Assembly: GCF_001462455.1 (NCBI RefSeq)
Contig: NZ_LNTD01000164.1
Location: 1-44,737, forward strand
DNA from: Cellulomonas sp. B6
Lineage (GTDB): Bacteria; Actinomycetota; Actinomycetes; Actinomycetales; Cellulomonadaceae
Direction of reading: 5' to 3'
Length of the DNA: 44,737 nt
The position numbers were made by a program, and so were the translations under genes. How positions within the stretch are numbered: the stretch's first letter is position 1; each line of letters starts with the position of its first letter. Under the pieces are notes generated by a model. It was not told the origin of the DNA. It saw nothing but the letters and a program-made list of their open reading frames with translations, and made no database searches. Below are positions 23,397-31,692 of the stretch, piece by piece.

Positions 23397-24479
23397 ATGA
23401 GCGCGACGACCGTGGCGGACGTCCGTCCGCACGAGCGGGCCGCGATGGCGCACGCGCTCGAGCTCGCGGCCCGCGGGCCGCTGGGCCCCAACCCGCGGGT
23501 CGGCTGCGTCCTGCTGTCCCCGGACGGCGCGGTCCTGGGCGAGGGGTGGCACCGCGGCGCGGGGACGCCGCACGCCGAGGTCGCCGCGCTGGCCGACGCC
23601 CGCGAGCGCGGTGCGGACGTGCACGGTGCGACGGCGGTGGTGACGCTGGAGCCGTGCGACCACGTGGGGCGCACCGGTCCGTGCTCGCTGGCCCTGCTGG
23701 CGGCGGGCGTCGCGCGGGTGGTCGTGGCGGTCGAGGACCCGAACCCGGTGGCGTCCGGGGGAGCGGCGCGCCTGCACGAGGCGGGGGTCGAGGTCGTGAG
23801 GGGCGTGCTCGCGGACGAGGGCGTGGCGGCGCTGGGGGCGTGGCTGCCGGCGGTGACGCGGGGCCGGCCGTTCGTGACGCTGAAGCTCGCGGCGTCGCTC
23901 GACGGGCGGGTCGCGGCCGTGGACGGCAGCAGCCGGTGGATCACGTCGGACGTCGCACGCCGGCACGCGCACGGGCTGCGCGCCGAGGTCGGCGCGATCG
24001 TCGTGGGGACGGGCACGGCGCTGGCGGACGACCCGTCGTTGACGGCCCGGACGGGTGACGGGTCCCTCGTCGAGCACCAGCCGCTGCGGGTGGTCGTCGG
24101 CCTCCGTGACGTCCCGGAGGGTGCGCGGCTGCGCGGCCCGGGCGGCGAGCTGGTGCACCTGCGCACGCACGACCCCGCACGGGTGCTGGCGGCGCTGCAC
24201 GCGCGGGAGGTGCGGCACGTGCTGGTCGAGGGCGGGCCGACGCTGGCGGCGGCGTTCGTCGCGGCGGGGCTGGTCGACGAGGTGCACGCGTACGTGGCCC
24301 CGGTGCTGCTCGGCACCGGGCCGGCCGCGCTGGGCGACCTGGGCGTGCGCTCGATCGGCGACGCCGTGCGGCTGGTGCCGCGCGAGGTGCACCCGCTGGG
24401 TCCCGACGTGCTGGTCGTCGCGACCCCCGAACCCCGGTCGGCCGCGCACGCGGCGGCCACGTCGCAGGAGGAGCGCTGA
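23397..24479 (+). CDS. ribD: Bifunctional riboflavin deaminase/reductase
   Basis: Deaminates the pyrimidine product of GTP cyclohydrolase II and then reduces its ribose side chain. The 360-residue product has the N-terminal zinc deaminase domain with PHAEVAAL (His-Ala-Glu) and TLEPCDHVGRTGPC (zinc cysteines), and the C-terminal DHFR-like reductase domain starting RPFVTLKLAASLDGR (about 161). The ATG at 23397 has GGAGG (23384-23388) 8 bases upstream; the in-frame GTG at 23388 overlaps it. Expression should be controlled by the FMN riboswitch. The stop overlaps the next ATG by one base. Confidence 0.96.
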   Translation: MSATTVADVRPHERAAMAHALELAARGPLGPNPRVGCVLLSPDGAVLGEGWHRGAGTPHAEVAALADARERGADVHGATAVVTLEPCDHVGRTGPCSLALLAAGVARVVVAVEDPNPVASGGAARLHEAGVEVVRGVLADEGVAALGAWLPAVTRGRPFVTLKLAASLDGRVAAVDGSSRWITSDVARRHAHGLRAEVGAIVVGTGTALADDPSLTARTGDGSLVEHQPLRVVVGLRDVPEGARLRGPGGELVHLRTHDPARVLAALHAREVRHVLVEGGPTLAAAFVAAGLVDEVHAYVAPVLLGTGPAALGDLGVRSIGDAVRLVPREVHPLGPDVLVVATPEPRSAAHAAATSQEER

Positions 24480-25093
24480 TGTTCACGGGCATCGTCGAGG
24501 AGCTGGGCACGGTCGTCGCGCTGGAGCCCGGTGGTGGTGCGGAGGCGGACGCGCGGCTGCGGGTGCGGGGCGACCTGGTGACGTCCGACGCGCACCTGGG
24601 GGACTCGATCGCGGTGAGCGGGGTGTGCCTGACGGTCGCGGAGCTGCCGGGGGACGGCACGTTCGTTGCTGACGTCATGCCGGAGACGCTGCGGCGCTCG
24701 GCGCTGGGCGGGCTGGGGGCGGGCGACCGGGTGAACCTGGAGCGGGCGCTGACGGTGGGTGGTCGGTACGGCGGGCACGTCGTGCAGGGGCACGTCGACG
24801 GTGTGGGCGTGGTGCGTTCGCGCCGCCCGGGGCCGCGGTGGGACGAGGTCGAGATCGGCCTCGACCCGGCGCTCGCGCGGTACGTGGCGGAGAAGGGCTC
24901 GATCGCGGTGTCGGGCGTGTCGCTGACGGTGACGCACGTGGGGGACGACGTGTTCGGGGTCTCCCTGATCCCGACGACGCTCGAGGTCACGACGCTGGGG
25001 AGCCTGGCACCGGGCGCGACCGTGAACCTCGAGGTCGACGTGCTCGCGAAGTACACCGAGCGGCTGCTCGCGACGTCGGGGGTGGCACGGTGA
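24479..25093 (+). CDS. ribE: Riboflavin synthase alpha chain
   Basis: Dismutates two 6,7-dimethyl-8-ribityllumazine molecules to riboflavin and the pyrimidine precursor. The 204-residue product has the obligatory [10 protein letters not shown] start and two lumazine-binding repeats. The first carries [14 protein letters not shown] and [24 protein letters not shown]; the second carries [14 protein letters not shown] and [15 protein letters not shown]. It begins on the last base of the ribD stop and overlaps ribBA by 4 bases. In other naming schemes this gene is called ribC. Confidence 0.96.
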   Translation: MFTGIVEELGTVVALEPGGGAEADARLRVRGDLVTSDAHLGDSIAVSGVCLTVAELPGDGTFVADVMPETLRRSALGGLGAGDRVNLERALTVGGRYGGHVVQGHVDGVGVVRSRRPGPRWDEVEIGLDPALARYVAEKGSIAVSGVSLTVTHVGDDVFGVSLIPTTLEVTTLGSLAPGATVNLEVDVLAKYTERLLATSGVAR

Positions 25094-26496
25094 CGGCGGA
25101 CGGCGAGGTCCGTCTGGGCACGGTCGAGGAGGCGCTCGACGCGCTGCGCGCGGGGCGTCCCGTGCTCGTCGCGGACTCCGCGGACCGGGAGGACGAGGCG
25201 GACGTCGTGCTCGCGGCGCAGTCCGCGACGCCCGAGTGGGTCGCGTGGACGATCCGTCGCTCGTCGGGGTACCTGTGCGCGCCGATGCCGGCCGAGCGCG
25301 CGGACGCACTCGACCTGCCGCTCATGGTGCCCAGCAGCCAGGACCCGCGCCGCACGGCGTACACCGTGACGGTCGACGCGGCGACGGGCGTGACGACGGG
25401 CATCTCGGCGGCCGACCGGGCGCGCACGCTGCGCGTGCTGGCGGACCCGGCGTCGGGCCGCGGCGACCTGATCCGCCCCGGGCACGTGCTGCCGCTGCGC
25501 GCGGTGCCCGGCGGCGTGCTGCACCGGGCGGGGCACACCGAGGCCGCGGTCGACCTGTGCCGGCTGGCCGGCCTGGAGGCCGTGGGGGCGATCGCCGAGC
25601 TCGTGCGGGACGACGGTCGCATGGTGCGCCTGCCCGAGGCGTCGGCGATCGCCGCCGAGGCGGGCCTGGTGCTGCTGACGATCGCGGACCTGCAGGCGTG
25701 GCGCCTCGCGCACGACGACGTCGCGCCCGCCGCCGGGACCGCCCCGGAGCAGCCGCGCGTGCACGCGACGCACACCGCGTCCCTGCCGACCGCGCACGGC
25801 GAGTTCCGGGTGCACGGGTACCGCGACCTGCGCACGGGCGACGAGCACGTCGCGCTCGTGGCGGCCTCGGGCCTCGTCGACGAGCCGGCGGTGCGCGTGC
25901 ACTCCGAGTGCCTCACGGGCGACGCGTTCGGCTCCGCCCGGTGCGACTGCGGCCCGCAGCTCGACGCGGCGCTGCGGATCGCCGCCGCGGAGGGCGGCGC
26001 GGTCGTCTACCTGCGGGGGCACGAGGGGCGGGGGATCGGGCTGCTCGCGAAGGTGGCGGCGTACGCGCTGCAGGACGCGGGCCGCGACACCGTCGAGGCG
26101 AACGTCGACCTCGGCTGGCCCGCGGACCGGCGCGAGTACGGCGCGGCCGCCGCGATCCTCGCGGACCTCGGCGCGCGCCGCGTCCGCCTGCTGACGAACA
26201 ACCCCGCCAAGGTCACGGGCCTGCGCGCGCACGGCGTCGAGGTCACGCAGGTGCGCGCGCTCGAGGTGGGGCGCACCCCGCACAACGAGGCCTACCTGCG
26301 CACCAAGGCCACGACCATGGGGCACCTGCTGCACCTCGACGACGCACCGGACGGCTCCGGTGCGTCCGCGACCCCGGCGCCCGGCGACCCCGTGCGGGTC
26401 GACCCGGTGCCCGTCGCCCCCGTGCACGCCGCGCCCGCTCCCGTGGGCACCGACACCACCGACCACGCGTTCGACCCCCTGGAGGAGCTGGCATGA
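25090..26496 (+). CDS. ribBA: Bifunctional DHBP synthase / GTP cyclohydrolase II
   Basis: Makes both riboflavin precursors: 3,4-dihydroxy-2-butanone 4-phosphate from ribulose 5-phosphate, and the pyrimidine from GTP. The 468-residue product has an N-terminal RibB domain (about 10-210; [27 protein letters not shown]) and a C-terminal RibA domain with zinc cysteines in [21 protein letters not shown] and [19 protein letters not shown]. The RibB acidic loop reads [10 protein letters not shown] rather than the common DDEDRENEGD. The catalytic R-E and final D are kept. A Pro/Ala-rich tail of about 40 residues follows the RibA domain. It overlaps both neighbours by 4 bases. Confidence 0.95.
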   Translation: MTADGEVRLGTVEEALDALRAGRPVLVADSADREDEADVVLAAQSATPEWVAWTIRRSSGYLCAPMPAERADALDLPLMVPSSQDPRRTAYTVTVDAATGVTTGISAADRARTLRVLADPASGRGDLIRPGHVLPLRAVPGGVLHRAGHTEAAVDLCRLAGLEAVGAIAELVRDDGRMVRLPEASAIAAEAGLVLLTIADLQAWRLAHDDVAPAAGTAPEQPRVHATHTASLPTAHGEFRVHGYRDLRTGDEHVALVAASGLVDEPAVRVHSECLTGDAFGSARCDCGPQLDAALRIAAAEGGAVVYLRGHEGRGIGLLAKVAAYALQDAGRDTVEANVDLGWPADRREYGAAAAILADLGARRVRLLTNNPAKVTGLRAHGVEVTQVRALEVGRTPHNEAYLRTKATTMGHLLHLDDAPDGSGASATPAPGDPVRVDPVPVAPVHAAPAPVGTDTTDHAFDPLEELA

Positions 26497-26957
26497 GCGG
26501 CGCAGGATCGCCCACCCTGGACGTCGACGGCACGGGGCTGCGCGTCACGGTCGTCGCCGCGAGCTGGCACACGACCGTCATGGACGGCCTGATCGCCGGG
26601 GCGCGGCGCGCGCTCGACGACGCGCGGGTGACCGACGTGCGCGTCGTGCGCGTGCCGGGCACGTTCGAGCTGCCCGTGGCCGCGGCGCGTGCCGCGCAGG
26701 ACGCCGACGCGGTCGTGGCGCTGGGCGTCGTGATCCGTGGCGGCACGCCGCACTTCGAGTACGTGTGCCAGGCCGCGACGGTGGGCCTCACCGACGTCGC
26801 GGTGCGCACGGGCGTGCCCGTCGGCTTCGGCGTGCTCACGTGCGACGACGAGCAGCAGGCGCTCGACCGCGCCGGCCTGGCCGGGTCCCACGAGGACAAG
26901 GGCGCCGAGGCCGCGCAGGCCGCTGTCGCGACCGTCCTGGCGCTGCGGGGGCTGTGA
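26493..26957 (+). CDS. ribH: 6,7-dimethyl-8-ribityllumazine synthase
   Basis: Condenses the RibD pathway product with dihydroxybutanone phosphate to form the lumazine substrate of riboflavin synthase. The 154-residue product has the family layout: [18 protein letters not shown], the substrate-binding [26 protein letters not shown] (with the active-site histidine following in this region), and [16 protein letters not shown]. Its ATG overlaps the ribBA stop (ATGA). The transporter gene starts one base after its stop. Confidence 0.96.
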   Translation: MSGAGSPTLDVDGTGLRVTVVAASWHTTVMDGLIAGARRALDDARVTDVRVVRVPGTFELPVAAARAAQDADAVVALGVVIRGGTPHFEYVCQAATVGLTDVAVRTGVPVGFGVLTCDDEQQALDRAGLAGSHEDKGAEAAQAAVATVLALRGL

Positions 26958-26958
26958 C

Positions 26959-27663
26959 GTGGGCCCGCTCGGCTGGCTCTTCGACGCGACCCTGACGGTC
27001 GCGGGGTACGACGTGCTCTGGCGCGAGATCGTCGGCAACCTGTTCGGCCTCGCGGCCGCGGTCGGCGGCCTGCGGCGCCGCGTGTGGGCGTGGCCCGTGG
27101 GCGTCGTGGGGAACGTCCTGCTGTTCACGGTGTTCCTCGGCGGCGTGTTCCACACCCCGCAGCAGACCGACCTGTACGGGCAGGCGGGCCGGCAGGTGTT
27201 CTTCGTCATCGTGTCCGTGTACGGCTGGGTGCGCTGGCGCGGTGCGCAGCGGGCCGCGGCCGCGGCCGCGGGCGGCGACGCCGACGCCCCCGCCGTCGTG
27301 CCGCGCTGGGCCGGGCGGAGGGGGTGGGTCCTCATCGGCTCGGTCGCGGTCGTGGGCACGGCGGTCTTCGCGGCCGTGTTCTCGGCGCTCGGGTCGTGGG
27401 GCCCCTGGGCGGACGCGTGGATCTTCGTCGGCTCGATGCTCGCGACGTACGGCATGGCGCGCGGCTGGATCGAGTTCTGGCTCATCTGGATCGCCGTCGA
27501 CGCGGTCGGCGTCCCGCTGCTGCTGTCCGCCGGGTACTACCCGTCGGCCGTGCTCTACGCGGTCTACGGGGCCGTCGTCCTCTACGGGTTCGTCGTGTGG
27601 TGGCGCGCCCGCGACGCGGCCGCCGCGACCGACGCCGTGGCGGAACGCGTCCCGACCGCCTGA
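26959..27663 (+). CDS. ribM: PnuC-family vitamin transporter, probably riboflavin (RibM-like)
   Basis: The 234-residue product is a polytopic membrane protein with about seven hydrophobic helices and PnuC-family features, including WAWPVGVVGNVLLF and QAGRQVFFVIVSVYGWVRWR. PnuC proteins carry nicotinamide riboside, but PnuC-like RibM (PnuX) proteins in Corynebacterium and Streptomyces davawensis import riboflavin and lie in FMN-riboswitch operons. Here the gene is the last member of such an operon, one base after ribH, which favours riboflavin. The sequence alone cannot fix the substrate. A loop of about 20 Ala/Asp-rich residues (about 98-117) splits the two halves. Confidence 0.85.
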   Translation: MGPLGWLFDATLTVAGYDVLWREIVGNLFGLAAAVGGLRRRVWAWPVGVVGNVLLFTVFLGGVFHTPQQTDLYGQAGRQVFFVIVSVYGWVRWRGAQRAAAAAAGGDADAPAVVPRWAGRRGWVLIGSVAVVGTAVFAAVFSALGSWGPWADAWIFVGSMLATYGMARGWIEFWLIWIAVDAVGVPLLLSAGYYPSAVLYAVYGAVVLYGFVVWWRARDAAAATDAVAERVPTA

Positions 27664-27718
27664 CGCCCGCGCGCGTCCGCGGACGTGGACGGCGACGCGA
27701 CCCACCACGTCGCCCGTC

Positions 27719-27724
27719 TAGGCT
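27719..27724 (+). promoter_or_regulatory. Near-leaderless -10 for hisE
   Basis: TAGGCT, then 8 bases, then the GTG at 27733. The transcript would begin at or within two bases of the start codon. Confidence 0.55.
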
Positions 27725-27732
27725 GGTCGGTC

Positions 27733-27996
27733 GTGAAGACCTTCGACGCGTTGTTCGCCGAGCTGTCCGACAAGGCCACGACCCGCCCCGCGGGCTCCGG
27801 CACGGTCGCCGAGCTGGACGCCGGCGTGCACGCCATCGGCAAGAAGATCGTCGAGGAGGCCGCCGAGGTCTGGATGGCCGCCGAGCACGAGTCCGACGAG
27901 CGCGCCGCCGAGGAGATCTCCCAGCTGCTCTACCACCTGCAGGTGCTCATGCTCGCCAAGGGCCTGACGCTGCAGGACGTCTACACGCACCTGTGA
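27733..27996 (+). CDS. hisE: Phosphoribosyl-ATP pyrophosphohydrolase
   Basis: Removes pyrophosphate from phosphoribosyl-ATP, the second step of histidine synthesis. The 87-residue all-alpha MazG-like protein has the family core [23 protein letters not shown], containing the E-E-x-x-E metal ligands, and the second helix pair [19 protein letters not shown]. The GTG at 27733 is chosen because it lies 8 bases after TAGGCT and matches the [10 protein letters not shown] family start. An upstream in-frame start at 27685 would add 16 unrelated residues. hisG follows after 40 bases. Confidence 0.96.
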   Translation: MKTFDALFAELSDKATTRPAGSGTVAELDAGVHAIGKKIVEEAAEVWMAAEHESDERAAEEISQLLYHLQVLMLAKGLTLQDVYTHL

Positions 27997-28036
27997 CGCG
28001 CCCCCGCCACACCCCACCGAACCACCCGAGGACACC

Positions 28037-28885
28037 GTGCTGAGGATCGCCGTCCCCAACAAGGGCTCCCTGTCGGAGCCCGCCGCCGACATGCTGCGCG
28101 AGGCGGGCTACCGCCAGCGCCGCGACTCGCGCGAGCTCGTGCTGCCCGACCCGGACAACGACGTCGAGTTCTTCTTCCTGCGTCCCCGCGACGTCGCCGT
28201 GTACGTCGGCGCCGGGACCGTCGACGTCGGCATCACCGGCCGTGACCTGCTCATCGACTCCGCGTCCGAGGCCGTCGAGCACCTGCCGCTCGGCTTCGCG
28301 CGCTCCACGTTCCGGTTCGCCGGCGCCGCGGGGCGGCTGACCGACGCCCGGCAGATCGCCGGGCTGCGCGTCGCGACCTCGTACTCCGAGCTCGTCGCCG
28401 CCTACCTGCGTGAGCGCGGCATCGAGCCCGAGGCCGTCGTGCGCCTCGACGGGGCCGTCGAGTCAGCGATCCGCCTCGGCGTCGCGGACGTCATCGCCGA
28501 CGTCGTCGAGACCGGCTCGACCCTGCGTGCCGCGGGGCTCGAGGTCTTCGGCGAGCCGATCCTGCGCTCCGAGGCCGTGCTGATCCGGCGCGCCGACGTC
28601 GACCAGCCCGCGGGCCTCGACACCCTCACACGGCGCCTGCAGGGCGTGCTGACGGCCCGCGAGTACGTCCTCATGGACTACGACGTGCCGCTGCACCTCG
28701 TCGACGACGCGGTGGCGATCACGCCCGGGCTCGAGTCGCCCACGGTGTCGCCGCTGCACAACGGCGAGTGGGCCGCCGTGCGCGCGATGGTCCCGCGCAG
28801 CCAGACCAACCGCGTCATGGACGCGCTGTACGACGTCGGCGCGCGCGCGATCCTCGTGACGTCCATCCTCGCCTGCCGGATCTGA
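28037..28885 (+). CDS. hisG: ATP phosphoribosyltransferase (long form)
   Basis: Couples ATP and PRPP to start histidine synthesis and is inhibited by histidine. The 282-residue product is the long form. The catalytic lobes hold [25 protein letters not shown] and [21 protein letters not shown]. The C-terminal third (about 215-282) is the ACT-like regulatory domain, so HisZ is not needed. GAGGA (28028-28032) precedes the GTG. hisE-hisG adjacency is standard in actinobacteria. Confidence 0.97.
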   Translation: MLRIAVPNKGSLSEPAADMLREAGYRQRRDSRELVLPDPDNDVEFFFLRPRDVAVYVGAGTVDVGITGRDLLIDSASEAVEHLPLGFARSTFRFAGAAGRLTDARQIAGLRVATSYSELVAAYLRERGIEPEAVVRLDGAVESAIRLGVADVIADVVETGSTLRAAGLEVFGEPILRSEAVLIRRADVDQPAGLDTLTRRLQGVLTAREYVLMDYDVPLHLVDDAVAITPGLESPTVSPLHNGEWAAVRAMVPRSQTNRVMDALYDVGARAILVTSILACRI

Positions 28886-28886
28886 C

Positions 28887-29333
28887 GTGCCCACGCCCGA
28901 CGACGCGCTCGCCGCACCGTTCCGCCCGCGCCTCGCGCGCGTCGTGACGCTCGCGGTGGCCGTCGTCGTGCTCGCGCTCACGGCGGTGCTGGTGCTGACC
29001 ATGCCGGGGCTCGCACCGCTCGACCAGACCGGGTTCGTGCTGTTCGGGCTCCTCATCGCGTGGTTCTGCTGGCGTCAGGCGTCCGTGCGGGCCGTGCCCG
29101 ACGCGACCGGGATCGTCGTGCGGAACCTGCTGGTGACGACGCACGTCGACTGGGCGCAGATCGTGTCGGTGCGCTTCGGTGAGGGCCGGGCGTGGGTGCA
29201 GCTCGACCTGGCCGACGGGGACACGCTCGCCGTCATGGGCGTGCAGCGCGCGGACGGCGCGTTCGCCGAGCAGGAGGCCCGCCGCCTCGCGACGCTCGTC
29301 GCCCGCCGCACCGCGACCCCGCGCGACGACTGA
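28887..29333 (+). CDS. Small membrane protein with a PH-like domain
   Basis: The 148-residue product has two membrane helices (about residues 19-40 and 47-62) followed by a soluble beta-rich PH-like domain (about 65-145), with ASVRAVPDATGIVVRNLL, THVDWAQIVSVRFG and AWVQLDLADGDTLAVMGV. Such proteins are regularly found after hisG in actinobacteria. Their role is unknown. The GTG starts one base after the hisG stop, so it shares the his transcript and a hairpin terminator follows. The fold resembles the protein inside the pyr operon (6652-7200) in outline only. Confidence 0.8.
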   Translation: MPTPDDALAAPFRPRLARVVTLAVAVVVLALTAVLVLTMPGLAPLDQTGFVLFGLLIAWFCWRQASVRAVPDATGIVVRNLLVTTHVDWAQIVSVRFGEGRAWVQLDLADGDTLAVMGVQRADGAFAEQEARRLATLVARRTATPRDD

Positions 29334-29369
29334 CCCCGCCGCGGCGACGCCCGGGACCACACACCCCCG

Positions 29370-29392
29370 GGCACCCGGGGCGCCCGGGTACC
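29370..29392. terminator. Hairpin between the convergent PH-like and DUF3866 genes
   Basis: GGCACCCGGG (29370-29379) and CCCGGGTACC (29383-29392) form a 10-bp stem with one mismatch and a 3-base loop. It lies 8 bases from the DUF3866 stop and can serve both strands. Confidence 0.6.
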
Positions 29393-29400
29393 GGAGACCG

Positions 29401-30564
29401 TCAGACCGGCGCCGACCGCACCGCGTGCACACCGGCGACCGCCGCAGCGAGGAAGGCTGCGGGGTCCGCGTCGAGCCGCCGACCCATGGTCGAGAGCGTC
29501 ACGGGGGAGCCGCGCAGCGCGTCGAGCAGCGCGTCGTCCGCCGTCACACGCACCGCGCGATGCCGTCCCTGCGGCGCCACGAGCGCGGCGACCTGGGCGC
29601 CCACGCGGTCCGCGAGCACCTGCCACGCTCCCGTGCCGGGCTCGGCCAGGAGGTCCTGCGGCGTCCCCGGGAGCGAGGCCGCGAAGTCCGGGACCACGAC
29701 GTCGCACGGCGCGAGCGCGACCCGCCCGTAGGCGGTCGACGAGTGGTGCGACACACCGAGGTGGCGCTCGCGCGCGTCGGCGCCCGAGACCCGCAGCGAC
29801 GCGACGGGCCGACCCCCGAGGGTCGCGGCCGCGTTGAGGGCCTCGCCTGCCGCGACGCCCGAGAAGCCCCAGCGGGTCCCGGTGCCGAGGTTGCCGGGGC
29901 CCTGAGCGACGACCACGAGGTCGGCGTCGAGCACGTGGCGGGCCGCGAGCAGCCCGGTGTGGACGGTGACGGCCTCGAGGTCGCCGCCGAACGCCTGACC
30001 CGTGGTGACGCACGCGTCGATCCAGCCGGCGCTCCGCAGGCCGTCGACCGCGCGCGAGAACCACGCCGGCAGCGCTCCGCCGTCGGTCATGACGTACACG
30101 ACGCGCGGTACGGGGCGGCCGGCGGCCGCGGCCGCGGCGCGCGCACCGGCGACCACGGCGGGCAGCGCGGAGTGCAGGTCCGCGACCACGACGGGCATCC
30201 CGGCGAGGTCGTCGGCGTCCCGCAGCGCCTCGTGGTGCGGGGACTCCTGGTCGTCGACCCCCAGGACCATCGCCTGCAACGGCGTGTAGCGGGCCTTGAC
30301 CAGGTGTCCGGGCCCGGGCAGCGGGTCGGGCACGAGCGCGTCGGTGCGGGCCACGACGAGCGCGTACCCGCCGGTGCCCAGCCCGCGGACCAGCGCGGTC
30401 ACGTTGAGCAGCACGCGCGCACCCGGCACGACCTCGCCCACGAGCTGGGGGTACGACAGCGCGCGGACCGTGCGGTCCTCGCCCTCGAGCTCCACGGTCG
30501 ACTCGCAGGCACCGTCCCACCGGGCCCGGCACTCCGTCACGACTCCGGCACGCCACGCGATCAC
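29401..30564 (-). CDS. DUF3866 family protein
   Basis: A 387-residue protein of an actinobacterial family of unknown function. The start MIAWRAGVVTECRARWDGAC, the GLGTGGYALVVAR and HLVKARYTPLQAMVLGVDDQ segments, and the central GPGNLGTGTRWGFSG and GVSHHSSTAYGRVALAP motifs are characteristic. The glycine-rich loops and paired histidines suggest a nucleotide- or metal-binding enzyme, but no activity is known. No membrane segment or signal peptide is visible. It is divergent from pafB, with which it commonly clusters. The GTG lies 6 bases after a TAGCGT element on the minus strand. Confidence 0.88.
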   Translation of the reverse strand: MIAWRAGVVTECRARWDGACESTVELEGEDRTVRALSYPQLVGEVVPGARVLLNVTALVRGLGTGGYALVVARTDALVPDPLPGPGHLVKARYTPLQAMVLGVDDQESPHHEALRDADDLAGMPVVVADLHSALPAVVAGARAAAAAAGRPVPRVVYVMTDGGALPAWFSRAVDGLRSAGWIDACVTTGQAFGGDLEAVTVHTGLLAARHVLDADLVVVAQGPGNLGTGTRWGFSGVAAGEALNAAATLGGRPVASLRVSGADARERHLGVSHHSSTAYGRVALAPCDVVVPDFAASLPGTPQDLLAEPGTGAWQVLADRVGAQVAALVAPQGRHRAVRVTADDALLDALRGSPVTLSTMGRRLDADPAAFLAAAVAGVHAVRSAPV

Positions 30565-30570
30565 GCGCCC

Positions 30571-30576
30571 ACGCTA
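30571..30576 (-). promoter_or_regulatory. Leaderless-type -10 for the DUF3866 gene
   Basis: On the minus strand TAGCGT is followed by 6 bases and the GTG start at 30564. It is back to back with the pafB -10, 46 bases away. Confidence 0.55.
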
Positions 30577-30622
30577 CCGGCGCGCCGCACGTCACCGGGT
30601 CGGGCGGGGCGCCCGCTGCGAC

Positions 30623-30628
30623 TACCGT
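30623..30628 (+). promoter_or_regulatory. Near-leaderless -10 for pafB
   Basis: TACCGT, then 8 bases, then the ATG at 30637. No Shine-Dalgarno sequence is visible. Confidence 0.5.
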
Positions 30629-30636
30629 GGTGCCCG

Positions 30637-31692
30637 ATGCCCCCCGCGATCCCACCCGCCGAGCGCCTGCTCAACCTCGTCATCGCCCTGGTCAACACCA
30701 CGGGCCGGATGACGAAGGAGCAGGTGCGCTCGTCCGTGGCCGGGTACCGCGACGCTCGCTCCGACGACGCGTTCGAGCGGATGTTCGAGCGCGACAAGGA
30801 CACGCTGCGCGACCTGGGCATCCCGGTGCTCACCGTCACGCACGCCGGGCACGGTGACGACATCGGGTACCGCATCGACGTCGAGCACTGGTCGCTGCCC
30901 GCGGTCGAGCTGACGGCCGCCGAGCTCGGCGTCCTCGCGCTGGCCGCGCAGGTGTGGCAGGACCAGTCCCTGCGCGCCGACTCGACGCGCGCGCTGACCA
31001 AGCTGCGCGCGGTCGGCGCGGAGCCGGGTGCGGCCGACCTCGTCGCGGGCCTCGCGCCCCGTGTCCGCGCGGGCGGCGACGCGTTCGGTCCGCTCGTCGA
31101 CGCCGTCCAGAACCGGCAGGCCGTGCGCTTCACGTACCACGCGGCCACGACCGGAGAGGTCCGCGAGCGTCGGGTCGAGCCGTGGAAGCTGCTGGCGCGC
31201 CGCGGCGGCTGGGTGCTGCTCGCCCGTGACCGGGACCGGGACGCGAGCAGATCGTTCCGGCTCAGCCGGATCCGCGGGGGCGTACGCCCGCTGGGGCCTG
31301 CGGGCGGCTTCACACCGCCGACCCCCGAGGAGCTGGCCGAGGCGTCGCGCGCGTGGGTCGGCGACGGTCCCGAGCGCACCGCGCTGCTGGCCGTGACCCC
31401 GGAGCGCGCGGGTGCGCTGCGGGCGCGCGCCGTCGCCGTGCCGCAGGACGCCGCGCTGCCGGCGGGTGCCGACCGCGTCCTCGAGGGACGTGAGCTCGTG
31501 GCGGTCCCGTACCGGCTCGGCTGGGAGCTGGCCGAGGAGGTCGTCGGGTACGGCGACGCCGTGGTCGTGCTGGCCCCCGCGGACGTGCGCGACCAGGTGG
31601 TCGGGATGCTGCGCGTCGCGGCGCGGCTCGACCGGCCGGGGGAGCGTGCCGTGCACGACGTCGCGGCGGTCGAGGAGGTGCGGGGTGCCTGA
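30637..31692 (+). CDS. pafB: PafB, WYL-domain DNA-damage response activator subunit
   Basis: PafB and PafC form the PafBC activator that turns on most DNA-damage genes in mycobacteria independently of LexA. The 351-residue product has an N-terminal winged helix (RLLNLVIALVNTTGRMTKEQV, DDAFERMFERDKDTLRDLGIPV), a WYL domain (about 165-235) whose signature reads WVLLARDRDRD with RSFRLSRIRG, and a C-terminal WCX domain. The ATG follows TACCGT by 8 bases. The pafC GTG lies inside the end of this gene (8-base overlap), consistent with an obligate pair. The proteasome genes pafA/prcBA are not in the window. Confidence 0.93.
   Translation: MPPAIPPAERLLNLVIALVNTTGRMTKEQVRSSVAGYRDARSDDAFERMFERDKDTLRDLGIPVLTVTHAGHGDDIGYRIDVEHWSLPAVELTAAELGVLALAAQVWQDQSLRADSTRALTKLRAVGAEPGAADLVAGLAPRVRAGGDAFGPLVDAVQNRQAVRFTYHAATTGEVRERRVEPWKLLARRGGWVLLARDRDRDASRSFRLSRIRGGVRPLGPAGGFTPPTPEELAEASRAWVGDGPERTALLAVTPERAGALRARAVAVPQDAALPAGADRVLEGRELVAVPYRLGWELAEEVVGYGDAVVVLAPADVRDQVVGMLRVAARLDRPGERAVHDVAAVEEVRGA

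Noticed and set aside
20081-25309. Very long open frame on the minus strand (over 1700 codons) across fmt, rsmB, rpe and the rib genes
   Set aside because: It is a by-product of extreme GC content. It is antisense to several confidently identified genes and the FMN riboswitch, and its composition is Arg/Ala/Pro-rich without domains.
27674-27685. Palindrome CGTCCGCGGACG between ribM and hisE
   Set aside because: Only 6 bp per arm without a loop. Such palindromes are frequent by chance at this GC content, and it is too short to call an operator or terminator.
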